64,000 nucleotides of DNA from Bosea vaviloviae (GCF_001741865.1 NZ_CP017147.1:5013001-5077000); one strand, 5' to 3'. Positions 1-8,053 are shown, numbered from the stretch's first letter. Numbers and translations are program-made. The notes: generated by a model not told the origin, from the letters alone.

Positions 1-137
1 ACCAGCACATCGATGATATCGCGTGTCATCACGACATCAGCCAAGATCTCACGCTGAAGCATCTTGACGTCTTCATCGTCGATCACGTGATGATCCATCA
101 CGCGATCGACGAATTCACGAAGCTCATGACCAATCAT
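1..137 (-). CDS. Hypothetical protein, N-terminal part only (runs off the window)
   Basis: A minus-strand frame opens with ATG at 135-137 and stays open to the window edge, giving about 45 residues beginning MIGHELREFVDRVMDHH. A good ribosome-binding site (GAGGA) lies about eight bases before the start, which supports real translation. The visible peptide is acidic, helical-looking and rich in Asp, Val and Met, with no signal peptide. I do not recognise the family. The C-terminal part and the downstream neighbours are outside the window. Confidence 0.6.
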   Translation of the reverse strand, partial: MIGHELREFVDRVMDHHVIDDEDVKMLQREILADVVMTRDIIDVL

Positions 138-395
138 TGTTCAATCCTCGTCCGGCTTTGTTTTATGCCGGTATGTTCCTGTTGCAGGAACACCATGGAT
201 CTCCACCCCCAGCAGGTGGTTAACGTCCAAATCTGAACGATTATTCAGGTTAAACAGAGCTGATGCGACGTGGTTGCGCAGACGTTACGATCAGCGCCGG
301 CTCACGGACCCGCACGGGCGATGGCATCGGCCGGCAGGCATTCGCCCGTCCGCTCGAACGCGTAGGGCGAGACGGGCAGAAAGCCGTCATTGCCT
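138..395. other. Non-coding stretch before the lipase gene
   Basis: No convincing gene was found. Short open frames here lack a ribosome-binding site and look like chance frames in GC-rich DNA. A small hairpin (GTTCCTGTTGCAGGAAC, 174-190) lies upstream of the edge gene. The stretch runs into the palindromic repeat at 396-446. Confidence 0.5.
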
Positions 396-446
396 AGAGC
401 AGGATGCGAAAAAGTGGGAACCGGTTTTTCGCATTGATCCTGCTCT
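396..446. repeat. Rhizobiales-type palindromic repeat, copy 1
   Basis: A 51-base imperfect palindrome with AGAGCAGGAT ends and the core AAGTGGGAACCGGTTTTT. It shares the GTGG-AACCGG centre and the AGAGC/GCTCT ends with other copies in this window (near 2628, 11552, 45820, 57442 and 60586). It lies just downstream of the lipase-like gene, so its hairpin could also help end that transcript. Confidence 0.75.
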
Positions 447-468
447 CACTCTTAGATGAGAGACGGAT

Positions 469-1560
469 TCAGATTTCAGATGGGATCACACAGTGATGCC
501 ATCTGAAATCATCCGGCTCTCGCGGGCCGGCCTTGCCCTTCGCCAGTTCCAGGAGCCCTGCCGTCAGCGTGGCCAGCGAGTGCTGCGCAAAGATCGAGCC
601 GCCATCGATCAGGTTGAAGCGGATATGCCTGATCTGCGGATCGCAGGCCGAAGGAGGATAGACATTGCGCAGCAGCAGGCGCGGATAGGCCAGGATCTCG
701 CCATGCTCGTAGACGCGCTCGATCTTGAGCCCCCTGGAATTGTCGACACGCTTGTTTGGATCGAGATCGTAATAGCCGGTGACGAAACTCGGATCGAAGG
801 CGAAGACGCGCCGGACGCGGCCGTCGCGATAGGCCGCCTGCTGCGCCAGCCCGCCGCCGAGCGAGTGGCCGATGGCGACGATTTCGGTGCGGCCCCGGCG
901 ATAACAAGGATAGCGTTCGACACGGTCGAGGATCGGGCCGACATGGTCCTGCACCTGCTCGTATTGATCGTAGAGCAGCAAAACCCGCGTCAGAGACCGG
1001 AAATTCGAGAGCCAGTCGTCGCGCTGGCCGCGGTCGGTGCCGCGAAAGGCGAGGATCACCTCGCGGCAGAACCGCGATCCTCTGCTGCCATGCGTCCAGA
1101 CCTGCAAGCCCAGCCCGTCGAGAATGCGGCCCCTCGGCGACTCGTCCGAGGCGCAATCGCCCTTGCGCCCGCCGAAGCCGAAATCACGACGCGAGCCCGG
1201 CGCGCCACGGCAGTCATTGATCAGCGTCTCGGCCAGGGCCCAGGGAGCAAGCCAGGGCCGCGCCAATGTCCCGAAGGCCTGGTCGTCGTCGCGCTGCGCG
1301 ACCGCCTCTTTCGACCCGGCCGCCAACGGCTTGGCAACGCCGTAGCGCACGTCGTCATAAGCAGCCAGCGAGAGCAGCGCATAGCCGACAACATAAGGAG
1401 CGACATCTCTGGCCGGCAGCGCATTCGCATCCTCGGCGCCGACACGCACGCGCGCATAGTTCTTGTCCTGGACGATCTCGATCGTCCCGCACGCAGCAAG
1501 GGCGACCGTGAGGATAAACGCCGTCGCCAGCTTCCCGACTCGGACCGTCACTCTCATCAT
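469..1560 (-). CDS. Lipase class 3-like lipoprotein
   Basis: Predicted 363-residue alpha/beta hydrolase. The N-terminus is a lipoprotein signal with lipobox LAAC (Cys24), so the mature protein should be anchored in an envelope membrane. The lipase class 3 signature is present: AFRGTD at about 171-176 (oxyanion region) and nucleophile elbow GHSLGGG with Ser233. The likely substrate is an acyl ester, but specificity cannot be read. Two ATG codons in a row open the frame after a purine-rich GAGGGCGGGG stretch. The last 13 codons lie inside a hairpin (472-510), so the extreme C-terminus may have been created or altered by a palindromic insertion. Family call is firm, physiological role unknown. 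Confidence 0.8.
   Translation of the reverse strand: MMRVTVRVGKLATAFILTVALAACGTIEIVQDKNYARVRVGAEDANALPARDVAPYVVGYALLSLAAYDDVRYGVAKPLAAGSKEAVAQRDDDQAFGTLARPWLAPWALAETLINDCRGAPGSRRDFGFGGRKGDCASDESPRGRILDGLGLQVWTHGSRGSRFCREVILAFRGTDRGQRDDWLSNFRSLTRVLLLYDQYEQVQDHVGPILDRVERYPCYRRGRTEIVAIGHSLGGGLAQQAAYRDGRVRRVFAFDPSFVTGYYDLDPNKRVDNSRGLKIERVYEHGEILAYPRLLLRNVYPPSACDPQIRHIRFNLIDGGSIFAQHSLATLTAGLLELAKGKAGPREPDDFRWHHCVIPSEI
472..510. repeat. Hairpin overlapping the 3' end of the lipase gene
   Basis: Perfect 12-base arms GATTTCAGATGG (472-483) and CCATCTGAAATC (499-510) around a 15-base centre that is itself nearly palindromic. It begins directly after the stop codon and encodes the final 13 residues of the lipase-like protein. 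It could act as a terminator stem or be a mobile palindrome captured as coding sequence. Confidence 0.6.
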
Positions 1561-1603
1561 CGCCGCCCCGCCCTCAACCTAACGTAGCGTTACCGCATGC
1601 GCT

Positions 1604-1648
1604 GGCAAGACAGGAGCGGGCAAGACAGAAGCGGGCAAGACAGCAGGG
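1604..1648. repeat. 15-bp tandem repeat, three units
   Basis: Three head-to-tail copies of GGCAAGACAGNAGCG (1604-1618, 1619-1633, 1634-1648) differ at one to three positions. They fill the gap between the start of the lipase gene and the stop of the HAD gene. No function is evident. Confidence 0.8.
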
Positions 1649-1654
1649 GTGAGT

Positions 1655-2332
1655 TCAGGCAGGCTCCGTTGCCAACGCGTCGAGCAGCCCCGGCAGCTCG
1701 GACATCTCGCCCAGCACATGCCGGGCGCCCAGCGCGACGAGGCTCGTCGCGGGCTGGAAACCCCAGGACACCGCGATCGGGGTGACGCCGGCGGCCACCG
1801 CCATTTCGATATCGAAGGAACTGTCCCCGACCATCGCGCAACGCTCAGGCTTCGCACCGGTCTCGGCCAGCGCCTGCAGGATCATGCCGGGATGCGGCTT
1901 GGAGGGTGCGTCGTCGGCAGTCTGGATCGTGGTGAACAACGCATTCCAGCCATAGCGCTCGATGATGTACTCCGCACCCCGGCGTGATTTGCCGGTGGCG
2001 ATGCCGAGCTTCAAACCGGACCGGGCGGAGAGAACCGAGAGCATCTCGGCGACACCGGGATAAAGCGGCTCGGCCAGCGCCGGATCGGTCTCGGCCTGAT
2101 GGCGCATCGCGCCGAACACATCCCTATAGGTCTGGGTCAGCGCATCATCGGGCTTGTCGAGCCCGGCCAAGCGCATCAAGGCGATGTCGAGCGTCAATCC
2201 GACGATCCCGAGCCCGGCTTCGCGGCCGGGATGGACGAGCCTATGCTTGGCGAAGGTTTCGTATTGGGCGCCGAGAATGATCGCTTCGGAATCGATCAAC
2301 GTGCCGTCGAGGTCGAAGATGACGAGATCCAT
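1655..2332 (-). CDS. HAD-superfamily hydrolase (phosphoglycolate phosphatase-like)
   Basis: A 225-residue cytosolic HAD phosphatase. Motif I is VIFDLDGTLIDSE at the N-terminus, with Asp7 as predicted nucleophile and Asp9 as acid/base. Motif II lies around GIATGKS and motif III/IV around KPHPGMI ... MVGDSSFDIEMA. Size and the alpha-helical cap between motifs I and II fit the Gph/PGP-like subgroup, which dephosphorylates small metabolites. In Rhizobiales a HAD phosphatase commonly follows the rluC-type gene downstream of rarA, as here. The substrate is not determinable. The start ATG lies just inside a 34-base inverted repeat arm. Confidence 0.85.
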   Translation of the reverse strand: MDLVIFDLDGTLIDSEAIILGAQYETFAKHRLVHPGREAGLGIVGLTLDIALMRLAGLDKPDDALTQTYRDVFGAMRHQAETDPALAEPLYPGVAEMLSVLSARSGLKLGIATGKSRRGAEYIIERYGWNALFTTIQTADDAPSKPHPGMILQALAETGAKPERCAMVGDSSFDIEMAVAAGVTPIAVSWGFQPATSLVALGARHVLGEMSELPGLLDALATEPA

Positions 2333-2343
2333 GGCGCGGCTTT

Positions 2344-2377
2344 AGAGGTTGTTATGGACTATGGGAAGGATTTGATG
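2344..2377. repeat. Left arm of a 34-bp imperfect inverted repeat
   Basis: The segment matches the reverse complement of 2591-2624 at all but five or so positions; the shared core is ATGGACTATGGG. The two arms bracket about 213 bp of non-coding DNA between the HAD gene and the PsiF gene. This layout is what a small inverted-repeat element, or an inverted duplication of a leader, would give. Confidence 0.65.
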
Positions 2378-2590
2378 AGGTCAAAACGGTGGAGATGGGA
2401 GGAGCATTGCGCAGGCGATACCGTCGGTATCGGCAAGCGATGCGACGCTGCAGCTCCGCCGTTTTCACCTCACCCGTAGGGCGCGGCGCTTTTGCGCGAC
2501 TGCGGCGTCGTTCTTCGTAGCAAGCCGGAAGGCTTGCGTCCTCGAACTCTTTGTGTCCTCGAACTCCTGGCATTCGCGCAAAATCGCCAG

Positions 2591-2624
2591 CGTCAAATCA
2601 TCCCCATAGTCCATGACCACCTCT
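2591..2624. repeat. Right arm of the 34-bp imperfect inverted repeat
   Basis: Partner of 2344-2377 in opposite orientation. The enclosed interval (2378-2590) has no supported gene; its short open frames have no start signals. The palindromic repeat at 2628-2667 begins four bases beyond this arm. Confidence 0.65.
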
Positions 2625-2627
2625 GGA

Positions 2628-2667
2628 GCATGACGCTGAAAACTGGCAACCAGTTTCAGCGTCATGC
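2628..2667. repeat. Palindromic repeat, copy 2
   Basis: Nearly perfect hairpin: left arm GCATGACGCTGAAAACTGG, loop CAA, right arm CCAGTTTCAGCGTCATGC, with one extra A. The centre (CTGGCAACCAG) is a diverged form of the GTGGGAACCGG core in copy 1. It lies 28 bases downstream of the PsiF gene stop and may serve as a transcript-end structure. Confidence 0.7.
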
Positions 2668-2695
2668 CTTGTCGTGCGTGGACAACGCCGCCGCT

Positions 2696-3229
2696 TCAGG
2701 ACCTCGTCGCAGCCGGGGTCGGCTGCGCGCCGGACTTGGCCTCGCGGGCGCAGCTGTCGACGGCCTTGCGCAGATCATCGCCGTCGAGGCCCTTTTCGCG
2801 CGCCTCCTTGCGGCAGGTCGCGCGCTGGGCGAGATCGGGGCGTTTAGCATTGAAGCAGGCGACGAGCGCGGCCGTACGGGTGGAGCCTTCGAGCTTGCGG
2901 CCGTCGACCTCCTCCTTGCAGGCGGCGCGGGCCGCAACCGCGGTCGGCTTGCCGTCGCGCGTCACCCCGTCGCGAGCGTAAAGCTGCACGCCGGGAAATT
3001 TGGCCTGGAGACAGTCGCGCATCGCCGCGCGCAAATCATCGCCCGAGAGCGCGACATTGTCGGCAAGGCATTCCTGGCGCGCCTTGGCGCGGGCTTCGCG
3101 CGGCACGGGATCATCAGGGGTGGTCGCGGCCGAAGCCGCCTGGCGCGGCGCGGGCGCCTGCGCAACAGCCGGAGCCGCGACGCAAAGGGACAGAGACAGG
3201 CCAGTGAAGAGAACGGCAAAACGCATCAT
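2696..3229 (-). CDS. Secreted PsiF-repeat protein
   Basis: A 177-residue exported protein. Residues 1-23 form a Sec signal peptide ending AVAQA. Three PsiF-like repeats follow, each with a pair of cysteines about 20-25 residues apart (for example RQECLADN ... MRDCLQAKFPG and RATCRKEA ... VDSCAREAK). Escherichia coli PsiF is a phosphate-starvation-inducible periplasmic protein of unknown function; most proteobacterial proteins have one or two such repeats. Paired cysteines suggest periplasmic disulfides. No Pho box was identified, so phosphate control is only suggested by the family name. Confidence 0.8.
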   Translation of the reverse strand: MMRFAVLFTGLSLSLCVAAPAVAQAPAPRQAASAATTPDDPVPREARAKARQECLADNVALSGDDLRAAMRDCLQAKFPGVQLYARDGVTRDGKPTAVAARAACKEEVDGRKLEGSTRTAALVACFNAKRPDLAQRATCRKEAREKGLDGDDLRKAVDSCAREAKSGAQPTPAATRS

Positions 3230-3341
3230 CGGAGCACCTGCGTAAGAGTGATGGGAACAGAACTAGAACATAATCCAGTTTGTTCTGCAACTGTTCTCTT
3301 ACGCTTCGTCAGCAGCCCGAACGAAACGAGACCCGCCATCC

Positions 3342-4667
3342 CTACTCGTCGGGCGCGTCGACAATCGGATCGTAGCGCTCATCCTCGAAGCCAAGCAGGT
3401 TCCAGGACTGGCGCATATGCGGCGGCAGCGGCGCGCTGACATCGATCGTGCCCTTGCCGCGCGGATGCGGCAGCACGATGCGCCGCGCCAGCAGATGCAG
3501 CTTGTTCTGGATGCCGCCGGGCAGTTCCCAGTTCTTGATGTTGAAGTATTTCGGGTCGCCGACGATCGGATGGCCGATATGGGCGGCATGGGCGCGCAAT
3601 TGGTGGGTGCGGCCCGTCACCGGCTTGAGCGAGAGCCAACCGAGCTTCTGCGCCGCGGTCTCGACCACGGCGTAATAGGTCACGGCGTGCATCGCGCCGT
3701 CGTCGCCATGCTTGGCAACCGCCATGCGCTGATCGCCGTCATAGGCCTCCTCGCGGGCGAGATAGGTCGAGATCCGGCCCTGGCGTACGCGCGGCACGCC
3801 CGCGACCAGCGCCCAATAGACCTTGCGTGCCGAGCGCGAACGGAAGGTCTTGGCCAAAGTCGCCGCGGCAAAGCGCGATTTCGCGATGACGAGGCAGCCG
3901 GCGGTGTCCTTGTCGAGCCGGTGCACCAGGCGCGGCTTCTGGCCGTCCTTGCCCATCATCGCGTCGAGCATCTGGTCGACATGGCGCGTGGTGCCCGAGC
4001 CGCCTTGCACGGCGAGCCCGGCCGGCTTGTTCAGCACGATGACATCGTCATCCTCATAGAGCGTGATCGAGCGCAGGAAGCCGAGCGTGTCGTCATCGGC
4101 CTTGAGCGAGCGTGGCCGCTGCTCCTGCGGTTCGAGCTTGAGCGGCGGGATGCGCACGGTCTGGCCCTCTTCGAGCCGGTCCTTGCTGTCGGCGCGCTTG
4201 CCGTTGACGCGCAATTCGCCCTTCCGGACGATACGCTGGATATGGCTGAAGGAGAGCTGCGGAAACCGGTTTTCCAGAAAGCGGTCGATCCGCATCTCGT
4301 TCTCGTCCGCCGTCACCACAAGCTGCTGCACGCCGGTGGCGAGCACCTGCGCGGTCTCGGCCTTGACCTCGGCGCGCGTCGGCGCATCCGTCACTGGCGC
4401 TTTGCGTGGCGCCGCAGGCTTGCGTGGGCCGGCCGGGCGCGGCACGGGATGATGCGGAGCCGGGTTGCGCGTCGGCTCGGTGCGCACGACGCCCTCCTCC
4501 CGCTCCGGCCGGGGCCTGGCCGAAGCCCGCGCCGAGCGGCGCGCATCATGGCTCGGGCGCTTCCCCTTTGCTGCAGGGTCCCTGGGCGCGCCCGAGGCCG
4601 GCGGCCTGCCGCCGCGCTTCGGTCCGCTACCCTTGGGGCCGCCCGGTCCCTTGTTTCCAGTTCTCAT
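3342..4667 (-). CDS. RluC/RluD-family 23S rRNA pseudouridine synthase
   Basis: A 441-residue enzyme that isomerises uridine to pseudouridine in rRNA. An S4 RNA-binding domain (about 124-175, IDRFLENRFPQLSF) is followed by the catalytic domain with the RluC/D signature HRLDKDTAG; Asp252 is the predicted catalytic residue. The first ~110 residues are a Pro/Arg/Lys/Gly-rich, probably disordered extension that is absent from E. coli RluC (about 320 residues). The start is the ATG that overlaps the crcB stop (ATGA), which implies translational coupling; a longer upstream frame would cut through crcB and is rejected. The target uridines could be the RluC set (955, 2504, 2580) but this is inference. 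Confidence 0.9.
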   Translation of the reverse strand: MRTGNKGPGGPKGSGPKRGGRPPASGAPRDPAAKGKRPSHDARRSARASARPRPEREEGVVRTEPTRNPAPHHPVPRPAGPRKPAAPRKAPVTDAPTRAEVKAETAQVLATGVQQLVVTADENEMRIDRFLENRFPQLSFSHIQRIVRKGELRVNGKRADSKDRLEEGQTVRIPPLKLEPQEQRPRSLKADDDTLGFLRSITLYEDDDVIVLNKPAGLAVQGGSGTTRHVDQMLDAMMGKDGQKPRLVHRLDKDTAGCLVIAKSRFAAATLAKTFRSRSARKVYWALVAGVPRVRQGRISTYLAREEAYDGDQRMAVAKHGDDGAMHAVTYYAVVETAAQKLGWLSLKPVTGRTHQLRAHAAHIGHPIVGDPKYFNIKNWELPGGIQNKLHLLARRIVLPHPRGKGTIDVSAPLPPHMRQSWNLLGFEDERYDPIVDAPDE

Positions 4668-5047
4668 GTCAGCCCCCGCATGATCGCAAGACCGCCGACC
4701 AGCGCCGCAAGCGACACCACGACAGAGCCGAGGACATAGCCCGCAGCCAGCATCGCCTCGCCCCGCTCCCAGAGCAGGATCGCGTCGAGCGAAAAGGCGG
4801 AAAAGGTGGTGAAGCCGCCCAGGATGCCGGTAGTCAGGAACAGCCGCAGATCCTGCGGCGCGCCCTCGCCGGCCTTGAAGGCGAACCAGCCCGCGACCAG
4901 ACCCATCAGGCCTGAGCCGACGACATTGATCGCGAGCGTGCCATAGGGAAAGCCGGGACCGGCCCATTTGAGCGAGGCGAGATTGACGCCGTGCCGCAGC
5001 ACGCCGCCGATGCCGGCGCCGAGAAAGACGAGGAAGGTGGAGATCAT
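4664..5047 (-). CDS. crcB: Fluoride channel CrcB (Fluc)
   Basis: A 127-residue, four-helix membrane protein that exports fluoride as a dual-topology dimer. Diagnostic motifs are GAGIGGVLRHG near the N-terminus and GGFTTFSAFS in the third helix. The start at 5045-5047 gives the family's normal length. An upstream in-frame extension would read through an intergenic repeat, so it is rejected. The stop overlaps the start of the pseudouridine synthase by four bases. No fluoride-riboswitch-like structure was recognisable in the 280 bp upstream. Confidence 0.92.
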   Translation of the reverse strand: MISTFLVFLGAGIGGVLRHGVNLASLKWAGPGFPYGTLAINVVGSGLMGLVAGWFAFKAGEGAPQDLRLFLTTGILGGFTTFSAFSLDAILLWERGEAMLAAGYVLGSVVVSLAALVGGLAIMRGLT

Positions 5048-5097
5048 CCGTTTCGCATAGAGCGCGAGGCGGCAGCGCACAAACGAAATCGCTCGCT

Positions 5098-5325
5098 CTT
5101 TCCCTTCTCCCCACCAAGATCGGGCTTGCCCGATCTTGGCAAAGCTCATGCCCATGTCGGAAACATCCGACATGGGTGGGAGAAGGCGTCTGCGGAGCAG
5201 ACGGATGAGGGAAGGGAGGCGCAAGCAGCCCTTTTTCTTGTCTTAGGTTGAGACTCTGCCCTCATCCGTCTCCGCTGCGCGGAACCACCTTCTCCCCCGA
5301 GCGGACAAGGGAAAGAGCGCGTCCC
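5098..5325. repeat. Mosaic of palindromic intergenic repeats between rarA and crcB
   Basis: Contains two perfect hairpins: CCAAGATCGGGC/GCCCGATCTTGG (5114-5139) and CCCATGTCGG/CCGACATGGG (5151-5176). They sit among inverted modules CTTCTCCC...GGGAGAAGG and GCGGAGCAGACGGATGAGGG...CCCTCATCCGTCTCCGCTGC. Such modular arrays occur widely between proteobacterial genes. The array fills nearly the whole rarA-crcB gap, so any crcB promoter must lie within it or transcription must read through from rarA. Confidence 0.75.
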
Positions 5326-5327
5326 TG

Positions 5328-6635
5328 CTACTCCCCCCGCTCCCGCCGCAGCTTCTCCCAATACTCCAGCCGCTTGCGGATCTCGCGCTCGAAGCCGCGC
5401 TCGGGCGGATCGTAGAAGCGCTGCCGGCCGAGCGCGTCGGGCCAGTAGTTCTGGCCGGAGAAGGCGTCGGGCGCGTCGTGGTCGTAGGAATAGTCCGCGC
5501 CGTAGCCTTCTTCCTTCATCAGCTTGGTCGGCGCGTTGAGGATCGTCTTGGGCGGCATCAGCGAGCCGCCCTGCTTGGCCGCCCGCACCGCCGCCTTGTA
5601 GGCCATATAGGCCGCGTTCGATTTCGGCGCGGTGGCGAGATAGATCACCGCATTGGCGAGCGCGAGCTCGCCCTCGGGCGAGCCAAGCTGCTCATAGGTC
5701 TCGGCGGCGGCACGCGCATGCAGCAGCGCCTGCGGATCGGCCATCCCGATATCCTCCACCGCCATCCGCACCAGCCGCCGCGCCAGAAAGCGCGGATCCT
5801 CGCCGGCATCGAGCATGCGGGCGAAATAGTACAGCGCCGCGTCGGGATCGGAGCCGCGGATCGTCTTGTGCAGAGCCGAGATCAGATTGTAGTGGCCGTC
5901 CTGCGCCTTGTCATAGATCGGCGCGCGGCGCTGGATGACCTCGGCCAGCCCCGCCTCGTCGAAGACCTCATCGGGCTTGGCGGCGCGCCAGAGCTCCTCG
6001 GCCAGCGTCAGCACGGCGCGCCCGTCGCCATCGGCGAAGCGGGCAAGCGCCAGGCGCGCCTCCGGAGTCAGCGGCAAGGACCGGTTTTCCAGAAGCTCGG
6101 CCCGGCCGAGCAGGAAAAGCAGCGAGCCTTCGTCCAGCGACTTGAAGGTCAGCACCCGGGCGCGCGACAAAAGCGCGGCGTTGAGCGCAAAGGACGGGTT
6201 CTCGGTGGTCGCCCCGACCAGCGTGATCGTGCCGTCCTCCATCACCGGCAGGAAGGCGTCGAGCTGGGCGCGGTTGAAGCGATGGATCTCGTCGACGAAG
6301 AGCAAGGTGCCCTTGCCGCCGAACCTGCGTCCGCGCGCCAGCTCGAACACTTTCTTCAGGTCGGCGATGCCGGAGAAGATCGCGCTGATCTGCTCGAAGC
6401 CGAGATCGACCTGCCCCGCGAGCAGGCGCGCGACGGTGGTCTTGCCGGTGCCGGGCGGGCCCCAGAAGATCAGGCTGCCGAGCGAGCCGGAGGCGACGAG
6501 CCGGGTCAGCGCCCCGTCATGCCCGGTCAGATGCTCCTGCCCTGCGACCTCCGCCAGCGTCGTCGGGCGCAGGCGGTCGGCGAGCGGGCGCGGCCCGGAT
6601 TTGTCCAGCCCGGAGGCGGCGAAGAGATCGCTCAC
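5328..6635 (-). CDS. rarA: Replication-associated recombination protein A (AAA+ ATPase)
   Basis: A 435-residue cytosolic clamp-loader-like ATPase (RarA/MgsA; Mgs1/WRNIP1 family) that acts at stalled replication forks. Walker A is GPPGTGKT (59-66) and Walker B LLFVDEIH (111-118). The C-terminal MgsA tetramerisation domain ends in the characteristic YGADYSYDHDAPDAFSGQ and RFYDPPERGFE segments. The start is GTG and overlaps the degQ stop (GTGA), so it should be translated in step with degQ. The degQ-rarA pairing next to rplQ is a common alphaproteobacterial arrangement. Confidence 0.95.
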   Translation of the reverse strand: MSDLFAASGLDKSGPRPLADRLRPTTLAEVAGQEHLTGHDGALTRLVASGSLGSLIFWGPPGTGKTTVARLLAGQVDLGFEQISAIFSGIADLKKVFELARGRRFGGKGTLLFVDEIHRFNRAQLDAFLPVMEDGTITLVGATTENPSFALNAALLSRARVLTFKSLDEGSLLFLLGRAELLENRSLPLTPEARLALARFADGDGRAVLTLAEELWRAAKPDEVFDEAGLAEVIQRRAPIYDKAQDGHYNLISALHKTIRGSDPDAALYYFARMLDAGEDPRFLARRLVRMAVEDIGMADPQALLHARAAAETYEQLGSPEGELALANAVIYLATAPKSNAAYMAYKAAVRAAKQGGSLMPPKTILNAPTKLMKEEGYGADYSYDHDAPDAFSGQNYWPDALGRQRFYDPPERGFEREIRKRLEYWEKLRRERGE

Positions 6636-8053
6636 CCGGGGAAGACCGAGGTCACGGTCTGGCCAGCGCGCGAGATCGTCACTTCCCAGGCGCGCTTGCG
6701 CTCCTTGGTGGCGTTTTCGATATCCCGCGACGTCGCCATGCGCTCACCGTTGAGTGCCTGGATGATGTCACCCTTCTGGAAGCCGACGCGCGCTGCCACG
6801 CTGCCCTCCTCGATCTCGCTGACGGCGACGCCCTCGGTCGCGGCATCGATCGAAAGCTCCTCGGAGACGGCCGGCGACAGGTTCATCACCGTGAGCCCGG
6901 TCAAAGGCGAGCGCCCCGCCAGGACGACGGCGTCGCGCGGGCGCGTTTCCGGCGCCGGGATCAACTTGACCGGCAGCGTCAATCGCTTGCCGCCGCGCAG
7001 CACGGTCAGCCCGGCCGTACCGTTGAGCGGGCGGGTGGCGAAGCGATAGCCGAAGGCCTCGGGATCATCGACCCCGAGGCCGTCGATCGCCAGGATCACG
7101 TCGGAGCGACGCAGGCCGGCTTCAGCAGCCGGCCCCTTCTCGACCACGCTGGCGACGACGGAACCTGCCGGCCGGTCGAGCCCGAGCCCGTCGGCGACAT
7201 CGTTCGTCAAGGCCTGGAGCCGGGCTCCGAACCAGGGCCTGCGCACCGTCGTCGCACCCGCTCGCGCGCTCTCGACCACGACGCGCACCATGGCGGAGGG
7301 GATGGCAAAACCGATGCCGATGCTGCCGCCCGAGCGCGAGAAGATCGCGGTGTTGATGCCGACGACGCGGCCCTGCATGTCGACCAGCGCGCCACCGGAA
7401 TTGCCGGGGTTGATCGCGGCGTCGGTCTGGATGAAGGACTGCGCGTCGCCGACGCCGATCTGCGTACGCGCCAGCGCCGAGACGATGCCTTGCGTCACCG
7501 TCTGGCCGACGCCGAAGGGATTGCCGATCGCCAGCACCAGGTCGCCGATCTCGACCTTGTCGGAATCGGCGAGCTCGATCGCGGCGAGATCCTTGACGCC
7601 CTTGAGCTTCAGCACCGCGAGATCGGTGCGCGGGTCGCGCAGCAGGATCGTCGCCTCGACCTCGCGCTTGTCGGCGAAGGCGACCTTGACCTCGCTCATG
7701 CCCTCGATGACGTGGTTGTTGGTGACGACGAGGCCCGAGGCATCGACCACGACGCCGGAGCCGAGCGAGCGCTGCACGCGCTCCTGCGGCACGCCGAAGC
7801 CGCGATCGCCGAAGAAGCGGCGGAAGAACGGATCGTCCATGAAGGGGTTGCGCGGCTGCTTCTCGACACGCGCGCCATAGACATTGACGACGCTCGCCAC
7901 GCTCTGGCGCACGATCGGCGCAAAAGAGAGCGTGATCTGCTGGCGGGTTTCGGGGGCCTGCTTCGGCTGGGCCTGGACGGCACTCTCCATCGCGACCGCC
8001 ATCAGCAAGGCGAGCGCTACGGCAAGGTGGATGGGTCTCGAACGGCCTGGCAT
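6632..8053 (-). CDS. degQ: Periplasmic DegP/DegQ (Do)-type serine protease
   Basis: A 473-residue protease. A signal peptide (1-28, ending AVQAQ) directs it to the periplasm. The trypsin-like domain has the triad His114 (NNHVIE), Asp144 (RTDLAV) and Ser219 (GNSGGAL). Two PDZ domains follow (about 265-355 and 385-470) and would bind misfolded-protein C-termini. The ATG at 8051-8053 is chosen because it starts directly at a signal peptide; the longer frame adds 36 uncharged-hydrophilic residues before it. Whether it is orthologous to DegP or DegQ is not certain. The stop overlaps the rarA start. Confidence 0.9.
   Translation of the reverse strand: MPGRSRPIHLAVALALLMAVAMESAVQAQPKQAPETRQQITLSFAPIVRQSVASVVNVYGARVEKQPRNPFMDDPFFRRFFGDRGFGVPQERVQRSLGSGVVVDASGLVVTNNHVIEGMSEVKVAFADKREVEATILLRDPRTDLAVLKLKGVKDLAAIELADSDKVEIGDLVLAIGNPFGVGQTVTQGIVSALARTQIGVGDAQSFIQTDAAINPGNSGGALVDMQGRVVGINTAIFSRSGGSIGIGFAIPSAMVRVVVESARAGATTVRRPWFGARLQALTNDVADGLGLDRPAGSVVASVVEKGPAAEAGLRRSDVILAIDGLGVDDPEAFGYRFATRPLNGTAGLTVLRGGKRLTLPVKLIPAPETRPRDAVVLAGRSPLTGLTVMNLSPAVSEELSIDAATEGVAVSEIEEGSVAARVGFQKGDIIQALNGERMATSRDIENATKERKRAWEVTISRAGQTVTSVFPG

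Noticed and set aside
274..459. Small plus-strand gene of 61 codons
   Set aside because: Arg-rich, no ribosome-binding site, and its end runs through palindromic repeat copy 1.
493..1587. Plus-strand frame of 364 codons opposite the lipase-like gene
   Set aside because: The minus-strand reading has a lipobox and a GHSLGGG motif; the plus reading is an Arg/Ala-rich shadow.
5048..5327. Possible fluoride riboswitch upstream of crcB
   Set aside because: The region is occupied by palindromic intergenic repeats; no conserved fluoride-aptamer core was found on the crcB strand.
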